Part shown: in pieces, positions 1 to 7,634 of the stretch | Layout: each line of letters begins with the position of its first letter | How positions within the stretch are numbered: position 1 is the stretch's first letter | NCBI GenBank assembly: GCA_964291475.2 | Contig: OZ220083.1 | Location: forward strand, 558,001-622,000 | Source: DAOUKH01 sp964291475 | GTDB taxonomy: Bacteria > Chloroflexota > Dehalococcoidia > SHYB01 | Direction of reading: 5' to 3' | Length of the DNA stretch: 64,000 nucleotides | Program-made: the position numbers and the translations under genes | The notes under the pieces: model-generated | The model's database searches: none | Told to the model about the DNA's origin: nothing | What the model saw: the letters and a program-made list of their open reading frames with translations, nothing else

Positions 1-329
1 TCTTCGCGTGGCGGGCGGTGAAGCACGTCAAGTCGAACGCCATCGTGCTTACCAAGGAGCGGGCGCTGCGCGGCATGGGCGCGGGCCAGCCCAACCGGGT
101 GACGAGCGTGCATCTCGCGCTGCGGGCCGCCGGCGACGAGGCCGAGGGATGCGTGGCGGCGTCCGACGCCTTCTTCCCCTTCGCCGACGGCGTCGAAGCC
201 GCCGCCGAGGGCGGCGTTACCGCGATCGTCCAGCCGGGCGGCTCCATCCGCGACGAAGAGGTCATCGCCGCCGCCGACGCGGCGGGGCTGGCCATGGTCT
301 TCACCGGCGCGCGTCACTTCAAGCACTAG
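1..329 (+). CDS. purH: PurH, bifunctional AICAR transformylase/IMP cyclohydrolase, 3' fragment
   Basis: Only the last ~109 codons lie in the window; the gene begins upstream. PurH performs the last two steps of de novo IMP synthesis, formylating AICAR with 10-formyl-THF and then closing the ring. The fragment is the end of the AICAR transformylase domain. It shows the conserved KHVKSNAI stretch, the SDAFFPFADGVE segment, the GGSIRDEEVI turn and the family's typical C-terminal ending FTGARHFKH. The frame is intact up to TAG. The next gene is on the opposite strand, so this is the 3' end of its transcription unit. Identification is secure. Confidence 0.95.
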   Translation, partial: FAWRAVKHVKSNAIVLTKERALRGMGAGQPNRVTSVHLALRAAGDEAEGCVAASDAFFPFADGVEAAAEGGVTAIVQPGGSIRDEEVIAAADAAGLAMVFTGARHFKH

Positions 330-332
330 GGT

Positions 333-628
333 TCAGGCAGGGGCCTCGACGAGTGGCTCGATGGCGCTGACATCCGTCTTGGCGCGGGCCACGTCGAGAT
401 CGTACATCCGCTGGAGATTCAACCAGTAGTCGGGCGTCATGCCCAGCGCCTGCCCGATGCGAAGCGCCGCCCCCTGTCGGCCGTGATGGCTCTGCGGCAG
501 TGGACGATGTCGTGAATGCGTATCTGGGGCACGCCGATCGTCTTCGCAAGGCGATATTGGGTGATGCCCAGCTCTTGCAGCATCTCCGCCAGATGTTCTC
601 CCGGATGGATGGGTTCCGCGGCGGCCAT
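333..628 (-). pseudogene. higA: HigA-family HTH antitoxin, frameshifted
   Basis: This is a ~98-codon XRE-type helix-turn-helix antitoxin of the HigA/VapI family. ATG at 628 follows a strong AGGAGG-type ribosome site. The N-terminal part reads PIHPGEHLAEML, then the HTH (ITQYRLAKTIGVP) and RAITAD. After about residue 55 (near position 463) the frame is lost. The expected continuation ALRIGQALGMTPDYWLNLQ is found in another frame and runs to a TGA at 333. The span is 296 nt, one base short of a whole number of codons, which fits a single-base deletion. No higB toxin is adjacent: upstream there are only repeats. It is either a solitary decayed antitoxin or an assembly error. Confidence 0.75.
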
Positions 629-724
629 GGGGTTCCTCCTCAGCCTTAGAACCGGTCCACCGCTGACAATACTAACGTATGCCGTTACTAGTCTGCGTAA
701 CCGACGGTGACGACTCCTGTGGAC

Positions 725-935
725 GTTGGCGCACGCCTCCCCACGCCCCGCCCTCACCCCAACCCTCTCCCAGCGGGAGAGGGGGGAGACCGCCCCGCGC
801 CCCCGTTTTTCGGCCTGACGACGGGTGGAAAAGCTTCCGTAGGGAGAAGGGGAAGACCTCCCGGCGCCACACCGCCGACGCGCCTGCGGCGCGTGCCCTC
901 TCTCAGTCTCCCCCAGAGGGGGCGGTGGGTGTTGG
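725..935. repeat. Interspersed repeat family A, composite copy 1
   Basis: The core is a 9-bp hairpin: CCCTCTCCC at 763-771, loop AGC, GGGAGAGGG at 775-783. It is preceded by GCCCTCACCCCAA. About 100 bp further on comes CGACGCGCCTG followed by GCGTGCCCTCTCTCAGTC and CCCCCAGAGGGGG. The same modules in the same order recur at 5636-5780, and shorter or inverted copies lie near 9090, 24170, 24916 and 29478. This is a REP-like non-coding element with no encoded protein. Confidence 0.7.
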
Positions 936-940
936 GGAGC

Positions 941-1005
941 GGGCGAGTCGCGACTCGCCCCTACAGGGGAGGGGACGGGCACCCACAAGAGGTGCCCCTA
1001 CGGGA
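941..1005. repeat. Hairpin repeat family B, two tandem copies
   Basis: Copy 1 is a perfect 20-bp palindrome at 941-960 (GGGCGAGTCG and its complement) followed by CTACAGGGG. Copy 2 has arms GGGCACC at 977-983 and GGTGCCC at 991-997 followed by CTACGGG. The stem sequence differs but the GGGC...GCCC-CTAC(A/G)GGG layout is the same. Related copies lie at 5830-5857 and, inverted, at 29380-29407. Confidence 0.65.
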
Positions 1006-1026
1006 GGGGGATGGCTCCCGCTTGCG

Positions 1027-2039
1027 CTACAGGCCCTTGGCGGCGATGAATGAGGTGAGGTCGGCGAGGCGGTTGCTGTAGCCCCACTCGTTGTCGTACC
1101 AGCCGAGGACTTTCACCATGTCGCCCTCCATGACCATGGTGGAGAGCGAGTCGAAGATGCAGCTGTGGGGATTTTCCTTGAAGTCGGAGCTGACCAGCGG
1201 CTCGTCGCAGTACTGCACGATGCCCTTGAGGGCGCCGTCGGCCGCTTGGCGGAAGATGTCGTTGACTTCGTCGACGGTGGTCGAGCGGCCGGTCTTCACC
1301 ACGAGGTCGATCAGGGAGACCGTCGAGGTGGGGACGCGGAAGGCCATGCCATGCAGCTTACCGTTGAGCTGGGGCAGGACGAGGCCCACGGCCTTGGCGG
1401 CGCCGGTCGAGGTGGGGATGATATTCATCGCGGCGGCGCGGGCGCGGCGGAGGTCGTCGTGGACGACGTCGAGGATCGATTGGTCGTTGGTGTAGGCGTG
1501 CACCGTCGACATGAGGCCGTGCTCAATGCCGAGGCTGTCGTCGAGCACCTTGGCCAGCGGGGCCACGCAGTTCGTGGTGCAGGAGGCGTTGGAGATCACC
1601 CGGTGCTTGGCGGGGTCGTAGGACGACTCGTTGACGCCGAGGACGAAGGTGCCGTCCTCGCCCTTGGCAGGAGCGGAGATGATGACCTTCTTGGCGCCGC
1701 CGTTGGTGTGGGCCGCGGCCTTCGACGCGTCGGTGAAGAAGCCGGTGGACTCGATGACGACGTCGACGCCTTCGCCGCCCCAGGGGATCTTGCCGGGGTC
1801 GCGCTCGCTGAAGACGCGGATGGGCGCTCGTTGACGAGGAGGTGGCCGTCCTGGACGTCGACCTTGCCGGGGAAGGGGCCGTAGTTGGTGTCGTACTTGA
1901 GGAGGTGGGCGTTGGTCGCGCCGTCGGTCAGGTCGTTGAGGGCGACGACCTCGAGCTTGTCTTGATGGTTGGCGTGCATGGCGCGGAAGACGTTCCTGCC
2001 GATGCGCCCGAACCCGTTGATCCCCACTTTGGTGGTCAT
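1027..2039 (-). pseudogene. gap: Type I glyceraldehyde-3-phosphate dehydrogenase, frameshifted
   Basis: This NAD(P)-dependent glycolytic/gluconeogenic enzyme oxidises glyceraldehyde 3-phosphate. ATG at 2039 follows a GGAGG-like site and gives MTTKVGINGFGRIGR, the Rossmann start. The frame is lost at 1822-1824, where a run of three G (C on the coding strand) appears to lack one base. Adding one C would continue NERPIRVFSERDPGKIPWGG. Downstream the catalytic SCTTNC motif, the substrate loop and the C-terminal WYDNEWGYSNR are intact. The span is 1013 nt, one base short of whole codons. Because gap is usually indispensable and the change lies in a homopolymer, a sequencing or assembly error is likely. 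It is divergent from the M20 gene. Confidence 0.88.
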
Positions 2040-2170
2040 GTTTCCTCCAAGTCTTTCGCGGCTGTGACGGCGGCCCATTCCGGGTTGCCTAACCGGGCTC
2101 TAACTCTATCATAGTAGGGGCGTTTTTCCGGCCCGCGCCCGCCGTTTTCTCACCCCGGAAAGGACCGCTT

Positions 2171-3352
2171 ATGGCTACCAACCTCGCCGACGAGGCCGCC
2201 GCGCTCGCGCCGCAGATCGTGGCCCTCCGCCGCGATTTCCACGCGCACCCCGAGCTCGCCTTCAAGGAGACGCGCACCGCTGGGATCATCGCGGAGCGGC
2301 TCGAAGCGTTGGGGCTCGAGGTGCGCACCGGCGTCGGGCAGACCGGCGTCGTCGGGCTGCTGCGCGGCGCGCGGCCGGGCAAGACCGTCGCCCTCCGCGC
2401 CGACATCGACGCCTTGCCCATTGAGGAGGCGAACGAGGTCGACTACCGCTCGGTCAACGCCGGCGCGATGCATGCCTGAGGCCACGACGGCCACACCGCG
2501 GCGGTCCTGGCCGCGGCCGAGATGCTCGCCCGACGGCGCGGCGACCTGGCGGGGAACGTCACGTTCATCTTCCAGCCCGCCGAGGAGATGGCCGCCGGCG
2601 CGCCGGCGATGATCGAGGACGGCGTCCTCGACGACCCGCCGGTGGACGCCATCTTCGCCTTCCATCTGTGGAACTTCCTGCCCGCGGGGGCCGTCGGGCT
2701 GCGCGCGGGGCCGATCTGGGCCTCCGTCGACCGGCTGCGGATCAAGATCGTGGGGCGGGGCGGCCATGCCGCGACGCCCCACCAGACCATCGACCCCATC
2801 CCGGCAGCCTCCCAGGTGGTGCTCGCGCTGCAAACCCTGGTGAGCCGCGAGTCGCGCCTGGGCAGCCCCGTCGTGCTGAGCATCACGTCGCTGCAGGCGG
2901 GGACGACGTGGAACGTCATTCCCGGCGAGGCGGTGTTGCAGGGCACGCTGCGGACCTTCGACCACGCGCAGCGCGACGCGCTCGTCGAGCGGGCCGAAGA
3001 CGTGGTGCGGGGCGTCTGCCTCGCGGCGCGGGCCGACTACGAGTTCACGTCGGAGTACCTGGCGCCGCCCGTGGTGAATGACGAGGCGATGACCGAGCTG
3101 GTGCGCGGCGTCGCGGCACGCGAGCTGGGTCCCGAGAGCATCGCCACCGTCGAGCAGGCCGCGCTCGGCGACGACATGGCCTTCTTCCTCGACCGCGTCC
3201 CCGGCTGCTACGTCATGATGGGGTCGCGCAACGAGGCTCGCGGCCTCATCCAAGGCCACCACAACGCCGCCTTCGACTTCGACGAGTCGGTCCTGCCCGC
3301 CGCGGCCCACCTCCTCGCCGCCACGGCGCTGGACTATCTCGGCGCGGGGTAG
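2171..3352 (+). CDS. M20 family amidohydrolase with in-frame TGA (candidate selenoprotein)
   Basis: This is a 393-residue M20D-type metal-dependent amidohydrolase (hippurate/IAA-amino acid hydrolase-like) that would cleave N-acyl amino acids. ATG 2171 follows GGAAAGGA. Visible sites are RRDFHAHPELAF, ADIDALPI, the GHDGH box at 104-108, PAEE at 136-139, FHLW His165, GHAATPH from 198 and GHHNAAFDFDES near the end. The only interruption is a TGA at 2477-2479 (codon 103), exactly where the family has the metal-ligand Cys of MHACGHDGH. The frame continues without a shift. It could encode selenocysteine, or be a TGC-to-TGA nonsense change or an error. A hairpin follows the TGA directly. A second TGA gene at 35397 favours selenocysteine. 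Confidence 0.8.
2480..2512 (+). promoter_or_regulatory. Hairpin immediately 3' of the in-frame TGA (SECIS candidate)
   Basis: Directly after the TGA, GGCCA (2480-2484) pairs with TGGCC (2508-2512), GAC with GTC, and GCC with GGC. These are separated by one C:C and one G:G mismatch, with a 7-nt apical loop at 2493-2499. Bacterial SECIS elements sit in this position. GC-rich coding DNA forms hairpins easily and the loop is not clearly canonical, so this is only suggestive. Confidence 0.35.
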
Positions 3353-3358
3353 GCGCGG

Positions 3359-3655
3359 TTAGTCGAGACTAAGCTCCTTCCCCAGTTCGCGCAGATCCTG
3401 GACACGGCCGGCTTCGATGTCGGCGATGGACTCGCGAAGCTGCTCCATTGCTTCTGGGTCGGCCAAAATCTCGAGCGTCTCCATGATCGCCTCCCAGTCT
3501 TCCCAGTTGAGGATGGCGAGTACCGGGATGTTCTGCCGCGTCACTTCGATGATCGCGGGGTCTTGCTCTAGCTTCTCCGGTAGCTTGGTCAGCGAGTTCC
3601 TGGCATTCGTTATGCTGACGCGCTCCGTCTTCCGGTTTAGCTGATCTGTTGTCAT
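3359..3655 (-). CDS. Phd/YefM-family antitoxin
   Basis: A 98-residue protein starting at ATG 3655, which follows AAGGAAAACGAC, a good ribosome site. The N-terminal half (VSITNARNSLTKLPEKL, then PAIIEVTRQNIPVLAILNWEDWEAI) has the Phd/YefM fold signature: DNA-binding and dimerising N-terminus, with a variable acidic C-terminal tail that would neutralise the toxin. It lies 80 nt downstream of a RelE/ParE-like toxin gene on the same strand. That is the reverse of the usual antitoxin-first order. It probably represses the shared promoter, where TGTAC repeats are found at 4082-4122. Confidence 0.8.
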   Translation of the reverse strand: MTTDQLNRKTERVSITNARNSLTKLPEKLEQDPAIIEVTRQNIPVLAILNWEDWEAIMETLEILADPEAMEQLRESIADIEAGRVQDLRELGKELSLD

Positions 3656-3735
3656 GTCGTTTTCCTTTTGTGTGCCCATTCGAGGGCGGTGACCAATCAT
3701 GTCATCCGAGACTAGTGAGGAGGCAGCGAGGCGAT

Positions 3736-4053
3736 TTAAGGTGATAGCAGGCCGAGCCTGGCGAGCCGTTCCGCGATCCTGTACACATCTCCCTTGTCGC
3801 CGTCCTTTCGCCTACCGATCAATGCCACGACGACAATACGCTCCGCGTCGTCGACGGTGTAGAGGATGCGATGACGCTGCCCTGCACGAATGCTCCGGTG
3901 CCCTCGGAGACCGCCCGTAAGTGGCTTCCCCTGTTTGAGCGGCTCATCTTCCAGTTCCAGCGCCCGCCGGTAGACCTTGCGTTGCTCGCGGCGGTCTCTG
4001 ACAGCGCGAAGGCCCTCTCCAGCCCGTGAAGTGATGACAGTACGGTACTTCAA
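3736..4053 (-). CDS. RelE/ParE-superfamily toxin
   Basis: A 105-residue basic protein with TTG start at 4053 (AGGGAAG lies upstream). The pattern is that of RelE/ParE toxins: LRAVRDRREQRKVYRRAL helices, then KPLTGGLRGHRSIRAGQRHRILYTVDD, and the closing strand IVVVALIGRRKDGDKGDVY. Conserved Arg residues in the RSIRAG and HRILY strands and the terminal GRRxxxY element match a ribosome-dependent mRNA interferase fold. A gyrase-targeting ParE role cannot be excluded. It is first in a two-gene unit with the Phd/YefM-like antitoxin. Confidence 0.75.
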   Translation of the reverse strand: MKYRTVITSRAGEGLRAVRDRREQRKVYRRALELEDEPLKQGKPLTGGLRGHRSIRAGQRHRILYTVDDAERIVVVALIGRRKDGDKGDVYRIAERLARLGLLSP

Positions 4054-4081
4054 GACCTAGCGCTTCCCTATCTGGCTAGAC

Positions 4082-4122
4082 TGTACATGAGAAGTACATA
4101 GCAGAGCAATAGCCCTGTACAT
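4082..4122. promoter_or_regulatory. TGTAC repeats upstream of the toxin gene (putative operator)
   Basis: TGTAC at 4082-4086 and GTACA at 4094-4098 form an inverted repeat with a 7-nt spacer. A further TGTACAT half-site lies at 4116-4122. This AT-richer patch lies just upstream of the toxin-antitoxin unit, where autoregulating antitoxins usually bind. Assignment is inferred from position. Confidence 0.45.
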
Positions 4123-4182
4123 ATTCGATGCTTCATGGATTGGCGCCGTCTGACAGTGCCAAGGATCGGTCTGGTATCGTAA

Positions 4183-5515
4183 CCGTACGCCTTCACGCCC
4201 GCCGCAGTAAGAGAAGCCGCTCTGCCCAACCCGTTCAAGTCCAGCCCGCGCACGTCCCGGCGTCGCCGAGGCGGGCGCCCCAAGCTCTACCGCGGCTGGA
4301 TCATCGTCGCCGTCGGCTTCGTGGTGGCGTTCAGCTCGGGGCCGGGACAGTCGTTCGGGGTCTCCTCGTTCATCGACCCGATCATCGAAGACACCGGCAT
4401 CTCGCGCACGACGATCTCGGTCCTGTACGGCATCAGCACGGGCGTGAGCGCGTTGATGGCGGCGATGGTGAGCCGGCTGTCCGACCGGTTCGGTCCGCGC
4501 CGGATCCTGGCGCTTGTCGCGGCCGCGCTGGGGTCGGCGTGCTTCGGGATGGCGCTGTCTTCGGGGATCGTGGGCTTCTTCTTCGCGCTCGCCGCGCTGC
4601 GGGCGTTGGGGCAGGGCTCGATGTTCGTGAACCCGACGCTGCTCGTGGCGCAGTGGTTCGTGGTGATGCGGGGCCGGGCCTTCGCGCTGATGTCGCTCGG
4701 CTTCTCCGCCTCGAACGCGGTGTTCCCGCCGGTGTCGCGCGCGCTCATCGAGAGCATCGGCTGGCGGGACACCTACTTCGTGCTCGGCATCGCCGTGTGG
4801 ATCCTGGTGATTCCCGCCACCCTGCTCTTTGTCCGCAACACGCCCGAGGAGGTCGGGCTGCACCCCGACGGCGCGAGCGCCCCGCCCGCCGGAGAAACGC
4901 CGCCGGAGGAACGGAGTGAGGGTCCCGACCGGCGGCCGGTCTTCACCTCGCCCACCTTCTGGCGGCTCGCCCTGCCACTCGCCGTCCCCGCCTTCGTGAT
5001 CACCGGCCTGATCTTCCACCAGACCGCCATTTTCAAGGAGCGCGGGCTGAGCGAGGACGTCGCGGCCGCGGTCTTCGTGGCCTTCGCCATCGCCTCGGCG
5101 ATGGGCGCATCCACCGGCGGCCTGCTCATCGAACGCATCGGTCCCCAGCGGATCTTCGCGCTGGGCATGACCGTGATGGCGGCTGCGGTGACGATGGGCC
5201 TGTTCATGGCTTCGCCGGCGGCCGCGGCCGGCTATGCGGCGCTGCTCGGGGCGTCGGCCGGCATTTCGCAGGTCGTGATGGGCGTGATGTGGGCCCACTT
5301 CTACGGACGCCACCGGCTGGGCCGGATTCAGGGGTCGGCGGTGATGATCATGATCTCCGCGGCGGCGCTCGGCCCGCTGCCGCTCGCCGCGCTTGCAGGG
5401 GCTGTTCGACAGCTTCCGGATCGCGATCATTGCGATGGCCATCCTGCCGGCGCTGGCGATCACGGCGATCCTGCTGGCCCGTCCCGACACGGCCGCGCTG
5501 GCGGAGGGGCGTTGA
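4183..5515 (+). pseudogene. MFS transporter (oxalate/formate antiporter-like), frameshifted
   Basis: This is an approximately 430-residue 12-helix major facilitator. The reading frame opens at 4183 and includes the family-typical YRGWIIVAVGFVVAF, but there is no ATG/GTG/TTG before GTG 4321, which is already inside helix 1. CTG at 4222 is the only alternative. DRFGPRR after helix 2 matches the MFS loop motif. Near 5395 the frame shifts by one base: GLFDSFRIAIIAMAILPALAITAILLA continues in another frame to TGA at 5513-5515. Both ends are therefore doubtful and the gene may be decayed. The substrate is unknown, perhaps a monocarboxylate. Confidence 0.7.
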
Positions 5516-5635
5516 GCTGCTTGCCCCATTGGGTACCGTAGACCTACAAGGCGCAAGGTGACAAGGCAGCCTTGCATTTAAGGGACAGTCGGCCATCCGG
5601 ACGGGTGTTGACGGCCGTTAGGGCTCCATCGACGT

Positions 5636-5780
5636 GGGCGCACCCCTCCCCGCGCCCCGCCCTCACCCCAACCCTCTCCCAGCGGGAGAGGGGGCGGACC
5701 TCCCGGCCCCGCACCTCCGACGCGCCTGGCGGCGCGTGCCCTCTCTCAGTCTCCCCCAGAGGGGGAGAGGGTTAAGGAGG
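5636..5780. repeat. Interspersed repeat family A, composite copy 2
   Basis: The 9-bp stem CCCTCTCCC (5672-5680), loop AGC and GGGAGAGGG (5684-5692) is identical to the copy at 763-783, including the upstream GCCCTCACCCCAA. It is followed by CGACGCGCCTGG and GCGTGCCCTCTCTCAGTC with CCCCCAGAGGGGG, in the same order as copy 1. The spacing between modules is shorter. Confidence 0.7.
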
Positions 5781-5829
5781 CAGCCCGGCTCCCCCAGAGG
5801 GGGAGCGCCGGCCCCCGGTGACCGCCCCA

Positions 5830-5857
5830 GGGCGACCACAAAGGTCGCCCCTACAGG
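5830..5857 (+). repeat. Hairpin repeat family B copy
   Basis: GGGCGACC (5830-5837), loop ACAAA, GGTCGCCC (5843-5850), then CTACAGG. This is the clearest family B copy and matches the inverted copy at 29380-29407 except for one loop base or so. Confidence 0.7.
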
Positions 5858-5941
5858 AAGAGGCGCTTCCGCCGGCGCGAGGGGTGACGCGGGGCGCGAA
5901 AGCGGGTACCGTGGCGCGGACGCTCCTAGGGAGGGAACGCC

Positions 5942-6391
5942 ATGCTCGATGCCCAGGAAGTTGCCGACCGTGTCGAGATCAGCGGGCTGCTCACCCGCTA
6001 CTGCACCGCCATCGACTCGAAGCAGTTCGACCTGCTCGACGACGTCTTCACCGAGGACGCGCTGATCGATTACAGCTCCTCGATGCCCGACGTGCGGGGG
6101 ACGCGGGCCGAGATGAAGCAGTGGCTCTCCGAGGTGCTCGCCTTCTTTCCCATGACGCAACACCTGGTCAGTAACACGGAGTTCGAGATCGACGGCGACA
6201 GCGCCACGACGCGCACCATGTTCTTCAACCCCATGGGCTGGCAGGATGAGGAGGGCGAGATGCAAGTCTTCTTCGTCGGCGGGTACTACAACGACAAGCT
6301 CGCCCGTACCGATGCCGGCTGGCGGATCACCGAGCGCATTGAGCAGGCGTCGTGGACGACGGGCACGAGGCCCGGCGGGCTGCCGTCCTAA
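5942..6391 (+). CDS. SnoaL-like/NTF2-fold protein
   Basis: A 149-residue cytoplasmic protein with ATG 5942 after GGGAGGGAACGCC. It has the SnoaL_4-type cone fold signature: ISGLLTRYCTAIDSKQFDLLDDVFTEDALIDYS near residues 13-45, a central TQHLVSN segment, and strands ending in WRITERIEQASW. Such proteins act as small-molecule isomerases, dehydratases or aromatic-ring accessory subunits. The substrate cannot be read from sequence. The gene ends five bases before the beta-lactamase-fold hydrolase gene, so the two are probably co-transcribed. Confidence 0.75.
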   Translation: MLDAQEVADRVEISGLLTRYCTAIDSKQFDLLDDVFTEDALIDYSSSMPDVRGTRAEMKQWLSEVLAFFPMTQHLVSNTEFEIDGDSATTRTMFFNPMGWQDEEGEMQVFFVGGYYNDKLARTDAGWRITERIEQASWTTGTRPGGLPS

Positions 6392-6396
6392 CCGAC

Positions 6397-7548
6397 ATGG
6401 CCGACAACGTCCCGGTCCACGGCCACGTCGACGCGCGCTTTCTCGCCGTCGCCGACGCCTTCGCCGCCAACTTCCATGAGCAGGAAGAGGGCACTCCCGC
6501 CGAGTGCGGGGCGGCCCTCGCCGTCTACCTCGAAGGCGAGCCCGTCGTCGACCTGTGGGGCGGCTACGCCGACAAGCAACGGACGCGGCCGTGGGGGCGC
6601 GACACCATCGTCTGCGTGATGTCCACGACGAAGGGCGCGGCGTCGCTTTGTGCCCACCGCCTCGCCGACGCGGGCACGCTCGACTTCGACGCGCCGGTGG
6701 CCCGTTACTGGCCCGAGTTCGCCGCCGGCGGCAAGGAGGCCATCCCCGTCCACATGGTGATGAGCCACCGGTCCGGCTTGGCGGCGGTGCGCGAGCCGCT
6801 CCCCGCCGAGGCGCTCTTCGACTGGGAGGCGATGACGTCGGCCCTCGCCCGGGCCGAGCCGTGGTGGGAGCCGGGGACGATGTTCGGCTACCACGCCTTC
6901 ACCTTCGGCTGGCTCGTCGGCGAGCTTGTCCGCCGCATCGACGGGCGCGGCCTGGGGACGTACTTCCGGGAGGAGGTCGCCGAGCCGTTGGGCCTCGACT
7001 GGCTGATCGCGTTCGGCTCCGAGCATGACGGGCGCGTCGCCCAGGTCCTGTCGCCGCCCTACGACCCCGACGCCGTTCGACCCGACCCTGAATCGTTGGG
7101 AGGCAAGGCGATCGGGAATCCGCCCGGCACCTTCCGCAGTCTGAACACACGAGAATGGCGCGCCGCCGAGATTCCCGCCGCCAACGGCCACACCACCGCC
7201 CGCGCCGCGGCCCGCATGTACGCTGCCCTGGCCCAGGGCGGCGAGCTCGACGGTGTCCGCCTGCTGAGCCAGGAGGCCATCGAGCGCGCCGCCGTCGAGC
7301 GCTCCGACGGCGTCGAGGCGACGCTGGGCGGGGAGATGCGGTTCGGCCTCGGCTTTCAGCTCAACCGTCCGCCCAACCTCGGTCCCAATCTCCGCGCGTT
7401 CGGGCACGCGGGGTACGGCGGCTCCCTCGGTTTCGCCGACCCCGACGCCCGGATCGGCTTCGGCTACACGCCGAACCAGTACCTCGCGGGCTTGGGCGAC
7501 GACCCCCGCCGCGCCCGGATTCTCCAGGCGCTTTACGACGCGCTCTAG
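6397..7548 (+). CDS. Serine hydrolase, class C beta-lactamase/EstB family
   Basis: A 383-residue enzyme. ATG 6397 is chosen because it sits just after the preceding stop; an in-frame ATG at 6352 would overlap that gene. The nucleophile motif S-T-T-K is at residues 76-79 and the FGYHAFTFGW segment supplies the second-motif Tyr. Later GHAGYGGSLGFADP forms the third active-site strand (H-x-G type). The fold is that of penicillin-binding protein-like esterases (EstB, LovD). It has no signal peptide, which favours an intracellular esterase or acyltransferase acting with neighbouring catabolic enzymes rather than antibiotic resistance. Confidence 0.85.
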   Translation: MADNVPVHGHVDARFLAVADAFAANFHEQEEGTPAECGAALAVYLEGEPVVDLWGGYADKQRTRPWGRDTIVCVMSTTKGAASLCAHRLADAGTLDFDAPVARYWPEFAAGGKEAIPVHMVMSHRSGLAAVREPLPAEALFDWEAMTSALARAEPWWEPGTMFGYHAFTFGWLVGELVRRIDGRGLGTYFREEVAEPLGLDWLIAFGSEHDGRVAQVLSPPYDPDAVRPDPESLGGKAIGNPPGTFRSLNTREWRAAEIPAANGHTTARAAARMYAALAQGGELDGVRLLSQEAIERAAVERSDGVEATLGGEMRFGLGFQLNRPPNLGPNLRAFGHAGYGGSLGFADPDARIGFGYTPNQYLAGLGDDPRRARILQALYDAL

Positions 7549-7634
7549 GCAACAAAAGGAAGCCCCGCCGTGGTAGGCTTTTGGGCGCCGCGGCCCAGGG
7601 GCGGCGGGCAAGACGAGAGAAAGGCGGCACCGGC

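Larger units (their letters stand above)
629..1026. other. Gene-free stretch filled by interspersed repeats
   Basis: No convincing gene is present between the higA-like start and the gap stop codon. Open frames here are low-complexity and encode only repeat-derived proline/arginine-rich peptides. The stretch carries one family A hairpin repeat, a second family A-like segment, a perfect 20-bp palindrome and a second hairpin followed by CTACGGG (see repeat entries). Confidence 0.7.
5516..5941. other. Gene-free stretch with repeats
   Basis: Between the MFS gene and the SnoaL-like gene no supported gene is visible. The stretch holds a second composite copy of repeat family A and one family B hairpin. 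The last ~70 bp lead into a GGGAGGGAA ribosome site for the next gene. Confidence 0.7.

Noticed and set aside
2171..2479. A separate 102-residue truncated peptidase
   Set aside because: The frame continues past the TGA with the GHDGH box and the rest of the M20 fold, so it is better read as one gene.
4057..5577. A 506-codon minus-strand frame opposite the MFS gene
   Set aside because: Arg/His/Gly-rich shadow translation, while the plus strand shows real MFS helices.
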